The position numbers were made by a program, and so were the translations under genes. Below, piece after piece: positions 38,241 through 47,476 of a DNA stretch of 64,000 nt. Source of the DNA: Cyclobacterium sp. (GTDB lineage: Bacteria; Bacteroidota; Bacteroidia; Cytophagales; Cyclobacteriaceae); NCBI RefSeq assembly GCF_014762705.1, contig NZ_JABURL010000070.1, positions 18,082-82,081 of the forward strand. Reading direction: 5' to 3'. The notes below the pieces were generated by a model. It saw nothing but the letters and a program-made list of their open reading frames with translations. It was not told the DNA's origin and searched no databases. Each line of letters begins with the position of its first letter. Position 1 is the first letter of the stretch.

Positions 38241-41200
38241 TTATTCACCGTGTTGCAATCCATCCGGCAAAGATTCCAAATAAACCATTAAATCGCTCAG
38301 TTCCTGAAGATCAAGCACTTCTTCGAGGCCTGCCGGCATTAGCGATTGACTGGAAGAAACTATTTCAAGAAGCTCATTTTCATCTATTTGCACAACAGTT
38401 TCAGGTCCCACAGCCAATGCATACCTGCCCTCCTCAAAGGCACGGATAATGCCAATATAATTCTGGTTTTTTGTCTTTAAAGCCATTGTTTCGTACTCTC
38501 TGGCAAAACTTGCATTTGGATAAATAATGGCTTCTAAAATATCGTGCCTGTTTCGGATTTCTCCAATATTCGTAAGGTCTGGACCAAAAGCACCTCCCCT
38601 CTCAGCCACAGCGTGGCAATTGCCGCAGGTCCCTTTACCAAAGAATATTTCCCTGCCACGATCTACATCCCCGGATAGTAGTTCCATTGAAAGGCCTTCC
38701 AAATGTGCTAGCCGTCCTTCCTGATGTCGGGTCAAACTGTCCAGCAAAACTTTATCATTGCCTTGAAATATATCCTTTACCAGGCTTATGGAAAGCTTGT
38801 CCCAAATTGCCTTTCTTCCGAGCAAGTTTTCCTCCAGGACATGCAAAAGTTCCGGGTTAGTAATTTCAGGAAGGCTCTCCAACAGGTAGTATATGTTTGC
38901 ATCAGAAACCTGCGGAAGAATTTCACTCATTATCCATTCTAATCTTGATGGAGTCACATTCAGGTTTCTAATTAAGCTGGCAGATAAATGCTTTGTTTGC
39001 TGATGATCTTTGGCCAAAAATTGCAGGGCTATCCATCGAAATTCTGCTTCGCTTACTTCCTTCCCATTACCAATCAGGGATTGATAAGCTTTTAATCTTA
39101 GCGCAGTGTCCAGGCTATCCGATTGTGCCAAATAGAGCAACTCTTGATTAAAATCAGGTATACCCATGCTTGCTATAAGCTGAACAATTGCTTCTTTGAT
39201 CCCAGTTTCACCAATATTCATCGATCGGATCAGGCTTTCCTGTAATGCTTGGGTAAAATCCTTTGGAGGATGGGCCTGAAGCAGGTTGATTAACAGTAGC
39301 TTTTTTTCTTTATCCTCGCCCTTCATTTGATTTGTCAAAAAGCCCTGTACGGATAGTTTGTTGACAAAAACAGGCCATAACTCCATCATGGTCGATTCCT
39401 TACAACTCCCATTTTCCAGGCATGCATTCAGATAAGCAAGAAAGGATTGTTCCCATTCGGGGTGATTTTTTAAAAGCCAACCTGCGGTATGCTTTTCTAC
39501 GCTGTCCTTTGAAATCAGGTAAGGGGCAATGTCCTTTTCTTCTAATTTTTCAGATCCCTTTTGGTCCAATGCAATCAAAGCGGCCTTATTGAACCCCTTA
39601 GCCTTCAAAATAGCTAAAAGCTGTTCCTCATTCTTCATTTCTATCAAGGCATAAATAGCCGCGTGCTCGAAATAACGGTCAAAAGGATAACTTTCCATCG
39701 CTTCCAGAAGGGGCATTGTAGCCATTGGAGATCCAATCTGCCCAAGGGCAGTAGCCAGCTGCCTGGCCAGGGGTAAGGGAGGGTTATTGGTCAAAACAGC
39801 CAGCAGTTCATCCACAGCAGTATTCACTTCTGCCATACCCAAAACTCTTGCTGCGGCAGTTTTTACCAGTTCACTATCATCATCTAATCCTTTTATAATT
39901 TGATTCCATGCTCTGGGGTTTTGGGTCCTGAACAATAAAAAAACAGCCTTTGCCCGAACCTGCTCTTCTGGATGTTCTTCCATCAATTTAATCAGATAGG
40001 GAATGGCCATCAATGGTTCCCTGAGCATTTTTTCTCCTGCCTTTTCCGCAACTCTGATTCTGGGGTCTTCCAATAGCCCTGCTAATTGCCCCATGTTCAG
40101 GTCTTCCCAGGGGATCTTTTTTCCCCAAAGGTCATCTGTTTTGGCTTTATCAGGCAATTTTTTGATCCTGAAGATTCCACCAGCTACCTCAGGCTTTGCT
40201 GTTCTGCTCAAGGGACAACCTGCAATGAACCAGCCACCAGTATTCACGAGCAGGAGGTTACCGTCCGGCTCCTGCAAAACATCGGTAGGGTGGAAATCTG
40301 ATCGCTGAGAAGTAAGAAAATGATAACTTTCGGTATCAAAACTGGCACCCTGAACTGTCAAATTGGTCTGTACTATCCTTCCGGTATTAAACTCTGCATG
40401 AAAAAGGTCTCCTTCAAAATCAGACCCCCAGAAGGAACTCTGATACCTCATCAAACCAGAGGGAGAAACCCTTGCCATCTGATGCATGACAGGCATTAAT
40501 TCACCGGTCCGGACCAGATTGTCTTCCTGTATTACAGGATGTGACTTGGGATAAACCCCGTCTTCAACCCAGTGCATCAAGGCATCCCTGAAACCTCCCT
40601 TCGGATCTGTAAAATAAGTCATGGTGCCCAGAACTTCACCTGAAGGTGTAAATGCCAGCTCAATGGCATTGTCAAATCCACCTCCGGCAAATTGTTGCAG
40701 TTGACTGCCATTGGGCAAACAGCGCCAGATCCTTGCCCCTTTCCCCTTAAAATGAACAAACTCTTTACTTAATATGTCATAACCCCTTCTGGCATCCGCC
40801 ATGTATAACCATCCATCCGGACCCATAAATGGTCCACTCAGAATAGCAGCGTTGTGGTTAAGGGTCCAGCCGGATAAAAGTACTTCCTTTTCATCTGCAA
40901 CCCCATCTCCATTATTATCCGTTAACTTCACCAAATCTGGTGAAGCGGTTACAATGAGGCTTCCATCCAGATAAACAGCACCCATAGGGAAGGGCAAACT
41001 ATCCGCATATACGGTCTTATGATCAAAAATACCATCCGCATCTGTGTCTTCGAGAAGCAAAATTTGAAAGTCAGGATTTGCCAGAATACTGTCTGTACTT
41101 TCCGTATCCCCACTTGATTCCATCACGAAAAGTTTCCCCTGGTCATCAAATACGGCAAACATGGGGTATTTTACCAAACCTGGCAGGGTAGCTTCTTCTA

Positions 41201-41345
41201 CTACAAATCCTTCCGGAACAGTAAACCCCTCCAAATTTTCCTGTTGAGGTTTCCAAAGATGAAGACTTCCCCACAGCGCAAAAATTAAAACCAATACAAC
41301 AAACCAAAACCATAAAGGCTTGTTTCGTTTCAGGTGAATTCCCAT
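38241..41345 (-). CDS. PVC-type cytochrome c protein with dehydrogenase propeller and HEAT repeats, membrane-anchored
   Basis: A 1034-residue protein. An N-terminal hydrophobic anchor (WFWFVVLVLIFALWGSLHLW) is followed by a soluble-glucose-dehydrogenase-like propeller (about 40-390), a HEAT-repeat solenoid (about 400-870) and a C-terminal cytochrome c with the haem site CGNCH (Cys907, Cys910, His911) and late Met ligands around SLMPAGLEEVL. This is the membrane-bound dehydrogenase architecture common in Planctomycetes and Bacteroidota. The role is probably periplasmic oxidation of a sugar or alcohol with electrons passed to cytochrome c. ATG at 41345 is preferred because it follows the upstream stop by 7 bases. 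It is the last gene of the oxidative operon. Confidence 0.85.
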   Translation of the reverse strand: MGIHLKRNKPLWFWFVVLVLIFALWGSLHLWKPQQENLEGFTVPEGFVVEEATLPGLVKYPMFAVFDDQGKLFVMESSGDTESTDSILANPDFQILLLEDTDADGIFDHKTVYADSLPFPMGAVYLDGSLIVTASPDLVKLTDNNGDGVADEKEVLLSGWTLNHNAAILSGPFMGPDGWLYMADARRGYDILSKEFVHFKGKGARIWRCLPNGSQLQQFAGGGFDNAIELAFTPSGEVLGTMTYFTDPKGGFRDALMHWVEDGVYPKSHPVIQEDNLVRTGELMPVMHQMARVSPSGLMRYQSSFWGSDFEGDLFHAEFNTGRIVQTNLTVQGASFDTESYHFLTSQRSDFHPTDVLQEPDGNLLLVNTGGWFIAGCPLSRTAKPEVAGGIFRIKKLPDKAKTDDLWGKKIPWEDLNMGQLAGLLEDPRIRVAEKAGEKMLREPLMAIPYLIKLMEEHPEEQVRAKAVFLLFRTQNPRAWNQIIKGLDDDSELVKTAAARVLGMAEVNTAVDELLAVLTNNPPLPLARQLATALGQIGSPMATMPLLEAMESYPFDRYFEHAAIYALIEMKNEEQLLAILKAKGFNKAALIALDQKGSEKLEEKDIAPYLISKDSVEKHTAGWLLKNHPEWEQSFLAYLNACLENGSCKESTMMELWPVFVNKLSVQGFLTNQMKGEDKEKKLLLINLLQAHPPKDFTQALQESLIRSMNIGETGIKEAIVQLIASMGIPDFNQELLYLAQSDSLDTALRLKAYQSLIGNGKEVSEAEFRWIALQFLAKDHQQTKHLSASLIRNLNVTPSRLEWIMSEILPQVSDANIYYLLESLPEITNPELLHVLEENLLGRKAIWDKLSISLVKDIFQGNDKVLLDSLTRHQEGRLAHLEGLSMELLSGDVDRGREIFFGKGTCGNCHAVAERGGAFGPDLTNIGEIRNRHDILEAIIYPNASFAREYETMALKTKNQNYIGIIRAFEEGRYALAVGPETVVQIDENELLEIVSSSQSLMPAGLEEVLDLQELSDLMVYLESLPDGLQHGE

Positions 41346-41352
41346 ATTCAAT

Positions 41353-42246
41353 TTAAGCCTTAGGATATTCTTTTGCCCTATCAATCAAAATAGGGAAAAA
41401 CTGACCTTTCAGTTGTTCTCCGGGAGAAAAAACAGGCACCCCTGCCAGTAATTCTTCATGAGTATTAGATTGGGTACCATCGGCAAAAACATTCAGGACA
41501 AAGGCCCTTCTCGATCTTTCAGATTTATTTTCGTAAGAACCATGGACCAAAAGTGGATGATGGAAAGTCCCATAACCTCTTTTCATTTCTATAGGTACAG
41601 GTTGAAATTCTTCCTTTTGCGCTTCATTGAGGTAATCCATTATACCATCCATGTCCCCTGCCAGTTCAGGTTTATCCAGCAGGCCCCAGCGGTGGCTTCC
41701 AGGAACATAATGCATGCAGCCATTTTGGGTATCCGCATCATCCAATCCCACCCAACAGGTGAGGTGCTGCATGGGAACGGAACGGGTCCAATAAGAGTAA
41801 TCCTGGTGCCAGGCCACTACCCCGCCATGCCTGGCCGGTTTACAAAACAACTGGTCATGCCAGAACCTGACGGATTTGTCTTCAAGCAACTGGCTGGCAG
41901 CCATCACAAAAGCCGGGTTCCATAAAATATCGTGAAAACCATCCTTAATGCGCCAGTGTCCCAGTGAATGAAACAACACCGTGTCGGGATCCGTGGATTC
42001 ATTGGATTTAAATTCATAAAAAAGTTCGTTCCCTGGATGTTCAGGGTCTGTCAATGCTTCTAATTCTTCATTTAATTTATCTACCTGCCAGGTTTCCAAC
42101 AGTTTGATGTGGGACAAATATCCATTTTCTTTAAAGAATTTAACCTGCTCCGGAGAAAGTCTGTATTGCTCCCATTCCTCCTGACTTTTTGGCCATTCGA
42201 ACAGATCCGTCAGCAGTTCATGAAATTCAGATAAATCTTTTGCCAT
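41353..42246 (-). CDS. Phytanoyl-CoA dioxygenase family (PhyH) Fe(II)/2-oxoglutarate oxygenase
   Basis: A 297-residue cytosolic non-haem iron oxygenase. The facial triad is visible as His147-x-Asp149 in AWHQDYSYW and His235 in PLLVHGS, and RRAFVLN probably supplies the 2-oxoglutarate Arg. PGNE and MHYVPGSHRWG are typical of PhyH proteins. Members hydroxylate very diverse small molecules, so no substrate is named. It is placed between the DUF1080 gene (14 bases) and the cytochrome (7 bases), so it is part of one operon concerned with sugar or glycoside oxidation. Confidence 0.88.
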   Translation of the reverse strand: MAKDLSEFHELLTDLFEWPKSQEEWEQYRLSPEQVKFFKENGYLSHIKLLETWQVDKLNEELEALTDPEHPGNELFYEFKSNESTDPDTVLFHSLGHWRIKDGFHDILWNPAFVMAASQLLEDKSVRFWHDQLFCKPARHGGVVAWHQDYSYWTRSVPMQHLTCWVGLDDADTQNGCMHYVPGSHRWGLLDKPELAGDMDGIMDYLNEAQKEEFQPVPIEMKRGYGTFHHPLLVHGSYENKSERSRRAFVLNVFADGTQSNTHEELLAGVPVFSPGEQLKGQFFPILIDRAKEYPKA

Positions 42247-42260
42247 TTTTAGGGTTTGGT

Positions 42261-43022
42261 TTATGGATTAGACAATAAGGGAGCAATCTGCTCTGCAGAA
42301 GTAACTCCCGGAGGCAATGGGGTCACAGTTAGGTTTCTAAAATGTATGGGTGCTCCTTCTGACTCCAGGCAGATATAGCCCTTTTTCTGACTTGATTGCC
42401 GGATACCATTGACAAATTTCCCATTGACAGACAACTTAATGACCCCATCCACACATACAACCACGTAAGTATTCCATTCACCCTTTCCTAAACAGCGGTT
42501 TTCGATGGATTTACTTCTTGTGCCCCTGGGATTATCGGGAATAGTCTCCACCCCACCTACACCGAAAAGCTCCCCATGCACATAGGCAATTGGGGGTAAC
42601 TCTCCGTTTTCCTTTTTATTTTGGTTTACCCAATCCAGTTCCAGCATTTGTACTTCAACCCCATCCGGAAGTCGGTTTTCGCCAGGTGCAGCACTGGACC
42701 AGACAAATGTACCTGAATTGCCCCCGGCTTCCATGTGCTTCCATTCCACATACATGATGAAATTTTCATATTGCTTTTCAGAACGGATGACACCGATGGG
42801 CAGGCCTTCACAAACGAGCTCATTGCCTTCAAACCTCCAGGTATCTTCACCTGTATTGACATCATACCACTTCATGGGGTTTTCTTCCTTACTTTTCCCC
42901 TGGATCAAGGCATTCAGATCCTGCTCCTTTCCAAAGTCGAATAAATAATCCTGGGCAGCTACACCTGCCAAAGAAAAAAAATAAAATAACAGCAGGGCAC
43001 TTAAATTTTGGGCAATCCTCAT
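42261..43022 (-). CDS. DUF1080 protein (3-keto-disaccharide hydrolase family), exported
   Basis: A 253-residue exported protein with a signal peptide ending GVAAQ. The DUF1080 concanavalin-like fold is shown by [56 protein letters not shown] and the end [11 protein letters not shown]. Proteins of this family cleave 3-keto-glycosides after a Gfo/Idh/MocA or FAD enzyme has oxidised C3. The gene directly upstream (29 bases) is a Tat-exported Gfo/Idh oxidoreductase, which fits such a pair in the periplasm. The hydrolase or lyase step is inferred from the family. Confidence 0.87.
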   Translation of the reverse strand: MRIAQNLSALLLFYFFSLAGVAAQDYLFDFGKEQDLNALIQGKSKEENPMKWYDVNTGEDTWRFEGNELVCEGLPIGVIRSEKQYENFIMYVEWKHMEAGGNSGTFVWSSAAPGENRLPDGVEVQMLELDWVNQNKKENGELPPIAYVHGELFGVGGVETIPDNPRGTRSKSIENRCLGKGEWNTYVVVCVDGVIKLSVNGKFVNGIRQSSQKKGYICLESEGAPIHFRNLTVTPLPPGVTSAEQIAPLLSNP

Positions 43023-43051
43023 AAAATACAGATCTATGTTTTGGTTATTTG

Positions 43052-44350
43052 TTAAACTACCTTGGTTACTCCTGGTACAGCAGCCGGAGGGACATCCACT
43101 ACCAGATCCCAGCGGTAATCTTCTGCAGCCGGTCCGAGTTTATGTTCGCTTTTCATGGCCTCTTCCCAGGTAATGGTCTGCCCACTATAGCCCACCATAC
43201 GTCCAAGTACGGCAAGCATGGTACTGTTGGCCATCAATTCCCCTTCATTCATGGGTTGCCCTGCACGGATGGAGGCAAAAAGCTCTTCGTGCTGGGTCTC
43301 ATATGGATTATTGAACTCTCCATCGTAATCCCAACGATTGGCACCCATGGTGGCATGCACCCTTTTTCCAATGTCTACCGAAGCAAATCCCTCTGTACCT
43401 GCAATGTCCACTTTGTTGGTATTGGAACAACCTTTTTGCTGCCTGCTGAAATGAACTCCCTTGATATTGTTTTCATATTCGTATTCGATAGCAAAATGGT
43501 CATAAATGTTTCCCCATTGCTCCTCCGTCCGGGATTGTCTTCCGCCTGTTCCCGTGGCGCGAATGGGTAGCCTGTCTCCCAGTGCCCAGGACATCATGTC
43601 CAAACTATGCACCATCATTTCTACGATATAATCCCCGGACAACCAATCATAATAATACCAGTTTCTCAATTGGTATTCCATTTCCGTCCAGTTATCCTGC
43701 CTGGGTTTGTACCAAAGTCCTCCACCATTTCTGGCAGTAAATACCGTAGTCACATCCCCAATTTCGCCATCCAGTATCCGGCTAAACAAAGCCCTTTTGG
43801 GAAAGTCATACCGAAAGGTAAATCCCGATACCACGGAGAGCCCTTTTTCTTTTGCCTTTTTGGCAGTTTCCAAAACGCTCCTGACCCCCGGCGCATCCAC
43901 GGCTACGGGTTTTTCACAGAAGACATGTTTGCCTGCATCTACAGCAGCTTTGAAGTGGGCAGGACGGAAAGCCGGAGGGGTGGTCAAAATCACCACATCT
44001 ACTCCCGCATCCAATACTTTTTGATAAGCATCAAAACCCACAAATTTATGGGCCCCATCCACTTTTACCTGGTCCGGATTGATTTTCTTCAGGGATTGGA
44101 ACGACTCGTCCAGATAATCGGAAAAAATATCTCCCATACAAGTCAAAACTGCGTCTTTATCTGCTTTCAGTGCCTGGGCGGCTGCTCCTGTACCGCGCCC
44201 CCCACAACCAATCAAACCAACTTTCAGTGGTTCCCTGCGTGCTGCCTGAGCATGCGGAATACTCAATCCAAAGGGCAATAAGGAACTACCTATAACTGCA
44301 GTTCCGGTTGATTTTAAAAATTCGCGGCGGTTATCTTTTTTACTATTCAT
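43052..44350 (-). CDS. Tat-exported Gfo/Idh/MocA oxidoreductase
   Basis: A 432-residue NAD(P)-dependent sugar oxidoreductase. It starts [19 protein letters not shown], a Tat signal, so it is exported with its cofactor bound; the longer frame back to 44437 adds only unlikely sequence. It contains [13 protein letters not shown] (Rossmann), VVILTTPP, the catalytic-Lys motif [10 protein letters not shown] and the C-terminal-domain stretch [19 protein letters not shown]. First gene of an operon with DUF1080, PhyH and PVC cytochrome, it may oxidise C3 of a glycoside. It is divergent from the FAD/Fe-S dehydrogenase. Confidence 0.88.
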   Translation of the reverse strand: MNSKKDNRREFLKSTGTAVIGSSLLPFGLSIPHAQAARREPLKVGLIGCGGRGTGAAAQALKADKDAVLTCMGDIFSDYLDESFQSLKKINPDQVKVDGAHKFVGFDAYQKVLDAGVDVVILTTPPAFRPAHFKAAVDAGKHVFCEKPVAVDAPGVRSVLETAKKAKEKGLSVVSGFTFRYDFPKRALFSRILDGEIGDVTTVFTARNGGGLWYKPRQDNWTEMEYQLRNWYYYDWLSGDYIVEMMVHSLDMMSWALGDRLPIRATGTGGRQSRTEEQWGNIYDHFAIEYEYENNIKGVHFSRQQKGCSNTNKVDIAGTEGFASVDIGKRVHATMGANRWDYDGEFNNPYETQHEELFASIRAGQPMNEGELMANSTMLAVLGRMVGYSGQTITWEEAMKSEHKLGPAAEDYRWDLVVDVPPAAVPGVTKVV

Positions 44351-44481
44351 GGTTTTGATATCGTTTGTGGGTGTCAAATACCCTGTATTTTGCTGAATAA
44401 GTCCCAAAATACAATATGTCTTTTCAAGTTCAAACAATTTTTATATCAAAAGGCAAATGAGTATGGATAAAAATATTTGCA

Positions 44482-44514
44482 TTTGTTATCAATCCCCAAA
44501 AAATAATATCTTTG
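44482..44514 (+). promoter_or_regulatory. Bacteroidota-type promoter of the FAD/Fe-S dehydrogenase gene
   Basis: TTTG (44482-44485), a 21-base spacer and TATCTTTG (44507-44514) fit the consensus fully, 23 bases before the ATG at 44538. The predicted leader is about 17 bases. Confidence 0.65.
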
Positions 44515-44537
44515 GATAAATTGACAATAAACCTTTC

Positions 44538-47417
44538 ATGCAAGTACCCAAACAAAAAACCAGGCCGGATCTATCTTTTCTGGCAGCCCAATTACAGGGA
44601 GAAGTATTGACAGACGCCGGTAGCCTGGCCATGTATGCCACAGATGCGAGCATCTACCAGATCCTGCCATTGGCAGTGGTCCTTCCCAAAGACGAAAATG
44701 ATGTAATAAAGACCGTATCCTGGGCAAGTGATAAAAAGCTTACTATTTTACCAAGAGGAGGAGGCACCAGCCTGGCAGGACAAACGGTAGGACAATCCAT
44801 CATTCTGGATTTTTCCAAATACATGGACCAAACCCTGGAAATCAATCAGGAAGAAAAGTGGGTAAGGGTTCAACCAGGAAAGGTCAGGGATGTGCTGAAC
44901 GAAGAGTTGGCACCGATGGGCTTGCATTTCCCTGTAGATCCTGCCACTTCCAGCCGGGCCAATGTAGGAGGCATGGTAGGCAACAATTCTTCCGGAACCA
45001 AGAGTATCATTTATGGCAAAACGGTAGACCATATCATCGCAGCTAAAGTGCTACTCTCCGATGGCACCCTTTTGCATTTGAAAAAAACTGACCCTGAAAC
45101 TTATCAGCAAATTGCATCCCAACCTTCAAGGGAGGGAGAAATATACAGGGAATTCAAGCAAATCATTGAACAAAATAAAACCTTAATCAAGGAGAAATTT
45201 CCCAAGGTAATGCGCCGGGTAGGAGGATACAATCTGGATGAGTTTGTGAATACGGATGAATGGAATCTGGCAAAGCTGATCACAGGGAGTGAAGGAACGC
45301 TGGCAACTACACTTGAATTAACCTTAAACCTGGAACCTCTACCTAAATTTAAATCTGTCTGTGTAGTTCATTTTACAGCTCTACTGGATGCAGTAGGGGC
45401 CGTCACTCCCATTCTCAAATACAAGCCATCGGCTGTGGAAATTCTGGATAAAATTGTGGTGGATCTAAGCCGGGAAAATCTTACCACCAGCAGGCATTGC
45501 CACTTTATCTCTGGAAATCCCGATGCCATTTTGATAGTGGAATTTTACGGGGAAAGTTTGGCAGAGGTGATGGAAAGGCCCACTGCCATGATCAAAGATT
45601 TACAGGAGCAGGGGTTGGGCTATGCCTATCCCCTGTTTCCACAAGGACCAGAATATGAGGATGTCTGGGTAGTCAGGAAAAAAGGGCTGGGTTTGATGCT
45701 GGGGATCAAGGGGAAAAAGAAACCCCTCCCATTTATTGAAGATGCCGGTATTCCTACCGTACACCTGAAAGAATACATTGACCGTACCCTTCAGATTTGC
45801 AAAAAGCACGAGACGGATGTAGCCATGTACGCCCATGTCAGTGTTGGTGTCATCCATGTACGTCCTATTCTGGATTTAAGGCAGGAAGCCGATATCAACA
45901 GATTAAAGGCCATTGCGGAAGACACTTTCAATCTGGTCATGGAATATGGTGGCTCCTGGAGCGGAGAGCATGGAGATGGCTTGGTAAGGAGTGCATTCAA
46001 TGAGCGTTTTTTTGGCACCGGAATTTATCAGGCTTTTGTTCAGGTGAAACAATTATTTGATCCTGAAAACCTGATGAACCCGGGAAAGATTGTCAAAGCC
46101 CAAACCATAGAACATAATTTAAGGTATGGAGCCGCCTACAAAGATCAGAAAGTAGCAACTTCCTTTCTTTACAAGACCGAGCAAAGCTTTCAGGAATCAG
46201 TACACATGTGTACAGGTGTGGGCGAATGCAGAAAATTACTGGGAGGTACCATGTGCCCCAGTTTTAAAGCTACCCGGGATGAAGAACATTCCACCCGGGG
46301 AAGAGCCAATGCCCTGAGGATGGCCATGTCCGGTCAATTGGATGAAAAAGGGCTGGCTAGCGAAAGGCTGCAGGAAACCTTATCCCTTTGTCTGAGTTGC
46401 AAAGCCTGCAAATCCGAGTGTCCCAGCAACGTAGACATGGCAAAAATGAAAAGTGATGTCATGCAAATCTATTTTGACAAGAATGGAGCAGGGTTAAGGG
46501 ATAAAATGATTAAAAATGCACCCATGATGGCCAGAAAATTTTCAGGTTTTCTGGCGGGCCTGGTCAATGTCATACAGGCTTCCTCCCTTTTCAGAAAAGG
46601 GCTGGACAAAATTACCGGTATTGACCAGAGACGAATGCTTCCGGCTTATGCCCCTGAACCTTTTTACAAATGGTTTGAAAAGAATAACCATTTCAAGTCC
46701 GATAAGAAAGTGGTGTTATTTGCAGACACCTATTTGAATTTCCATGAACCCGCTGTGGGAAAGGCGGCTTTAAAATTACTGAATGATTGTGGCTTTGAAG
46801 TAATTCTGGCCAACGTAGGCTGCTGCCAGCGACCCAAAATCTCTCATGGCTTTCTACGGGAAGCAAAGAAAGAGGGTATGAGCACCCTGAATGGGTTACT
46901 GAAATATATGGATCAGGGCCTGGATATTGTCCTTTGTGAGCCCAGTTGTGCTTCCGCTTTAAACGATGATTTTCCAGATTTGCTGGAGGATGACATTCTG
47001 GTGAAAAAATTGAAAAAACAGGTGATGATGATTGACCTTTTTCTGGCCAGGGAAATGGACAAGGGAAACCTACCTATAAAACTGAAGGCTAAATCTGATC
47101 AATTGTGGGTGCACGGACACTGCCACCAAAAAGCACTTTACGGTACGCAAGCCATGAAAAAAACATTGCTTGATCCGGAATCCTATTCAGAAATCCCTTC
47201 CGGATGCTGTGGAATGGCCGGATCTTTTGGCTATGAAAAGGAGCATTATGAATTATCAGAGAAAATAGGCCAGGAAATTCTATTTCCGGCAATAACACAA
47301 TCCCCTTCTGATGCCACTCTGGCCGCTTGCGGTTTTAGCTGCCGACACCAGATCGAACATTTCACAGGTCGCAAAGCCAAACATTGGGTAGAATGTGTGG
47401 AAGTGGTCCCTGATTGA
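44538..47417 (+). CDS. FAD-linked and Fe-S dehydrogenase (YdiJ / D-2-hydroxyacid dehydrogenase type)
   Basis: A 959-residue fusion enzyme. Residues about 1-530 are a PCMH-type FAD domain (LPRGGGTSLAGQTVG, then GGMVGNNSSGTKS and the C-terminal HGDGLVRS). Two ferredoxin-like cysteine clusters follow (from Cys558 and CLSCKACKSECP from Cys618). Two CCG domains come last (EPSCAS, HGHCHQKALYG and SGCCGMAGSFGYE). This is the layout of YdiJ and of D-2-hydroxyglutarate or D-lactate dehydrogenases that pass electrons to the membrane. It has its own promoter, is divergent from the oxidative operon and shares a transcript with the Gfo/Idh gene 59 bases downstream. The substrate is probably a D-2-hydroxy acid from sugar breakdown. 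Confidence 0.88.
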   Translation: MQVPKQKTRPDLSFLAAQLQGEVLTDAGSLAMYATDASIYQILPLAVVLPKDENDVIKTVSWASDKKLTILPRGGGTSLAGQTVGQSIILDFSKYMDQTLEINQEEKWVRVQPGKVRDVLNEELAPMGLHFPVDPATSSRANVGGMVGNNSSGTKSIIYGKTVDHIIAAKVLLSDGTLLHLKKTDPETYQQIASQPSREGEIYREFKQIIEQNKTLIKEKFPKVMRRVGGYNLDEFVNTDEWNLAKLITGSEGTLATTLELTLNLEPLPKFKSVCVVHFTALLDAVGAVTPILKYKPSAVEILDKIVVDLSRENLTTSRHCHFISGNPDAILIVEFYGESLAEVMERPTAMIKDLQEQGLGYAYPLFPQGPEYEDVWVVRKKGLGLMLGIKGKKKPLPFIEDAGIPTVHLKEYIDRTLQICKKHETDVAMYAHVSVGVIHVRPILDLRQEADINRLKAIAEDTFNLVMEYGGSWSGEHGDGLVRSAFNERFFGTGIYQAFVQVKQLFDPENLMNPGKIVKAQTIEHNLRYGAAYKDQKVATSFLYKTEQSFQESVHMCTGVGECRKLLGGTMCPSFKATRDEEHSTRGRANALRMAMSGQLDEKGLASERLQETLSLCLSCKACKSECPSNVDMAKMKSDVMQIYFDKNGAGLRDKMIKNAPMMARKFSGFLAGLVNVIQASSLFRKGLDKITGIDQRRMLPAYAPEPFYKWFEKNNHFKSDKKVVLFADTYLNFHEPAVGKAALKLLNDCGFEVILANVGCCQRPKISHGFLREAKKEGMSTLNGLLKYMDQGLDIVLCEPSCASALNDDFPDLLEDDILVKKLKKQVMMIDLFLAREMDKGNLPIKLKAKSDQLWVHGHCHQKALYGTQAMKKTLLDPESYSEIPSGCCGMAGSFGYEKEHYELSEKIGQEILFPAITQSPSDATLAACGFSCRHQIEHFTGRKAKHWVECVEVVPD

Positions 47418-47476
47418 TCAGCAACACACTTGATAATATGTTTAATTAACAAAGGAGCAATAACCAATAACCCCAA

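Noticed and set aside
44351..44437. Longer start for the Tat-exported Gfo/Idh protein
   Set aside because: The 29 extra residues precede a complete Tat signal starting at the later ATG, which would then be internal.
47451..47457. AAAGGAG as a ribosome binding site for the QKP-type Gfo/Idh gene
   Set aside because: It is about 20 bases before the ATG, too far for a Shine-Dalgarno site, and Bacteroidota genes rarely depend on one.
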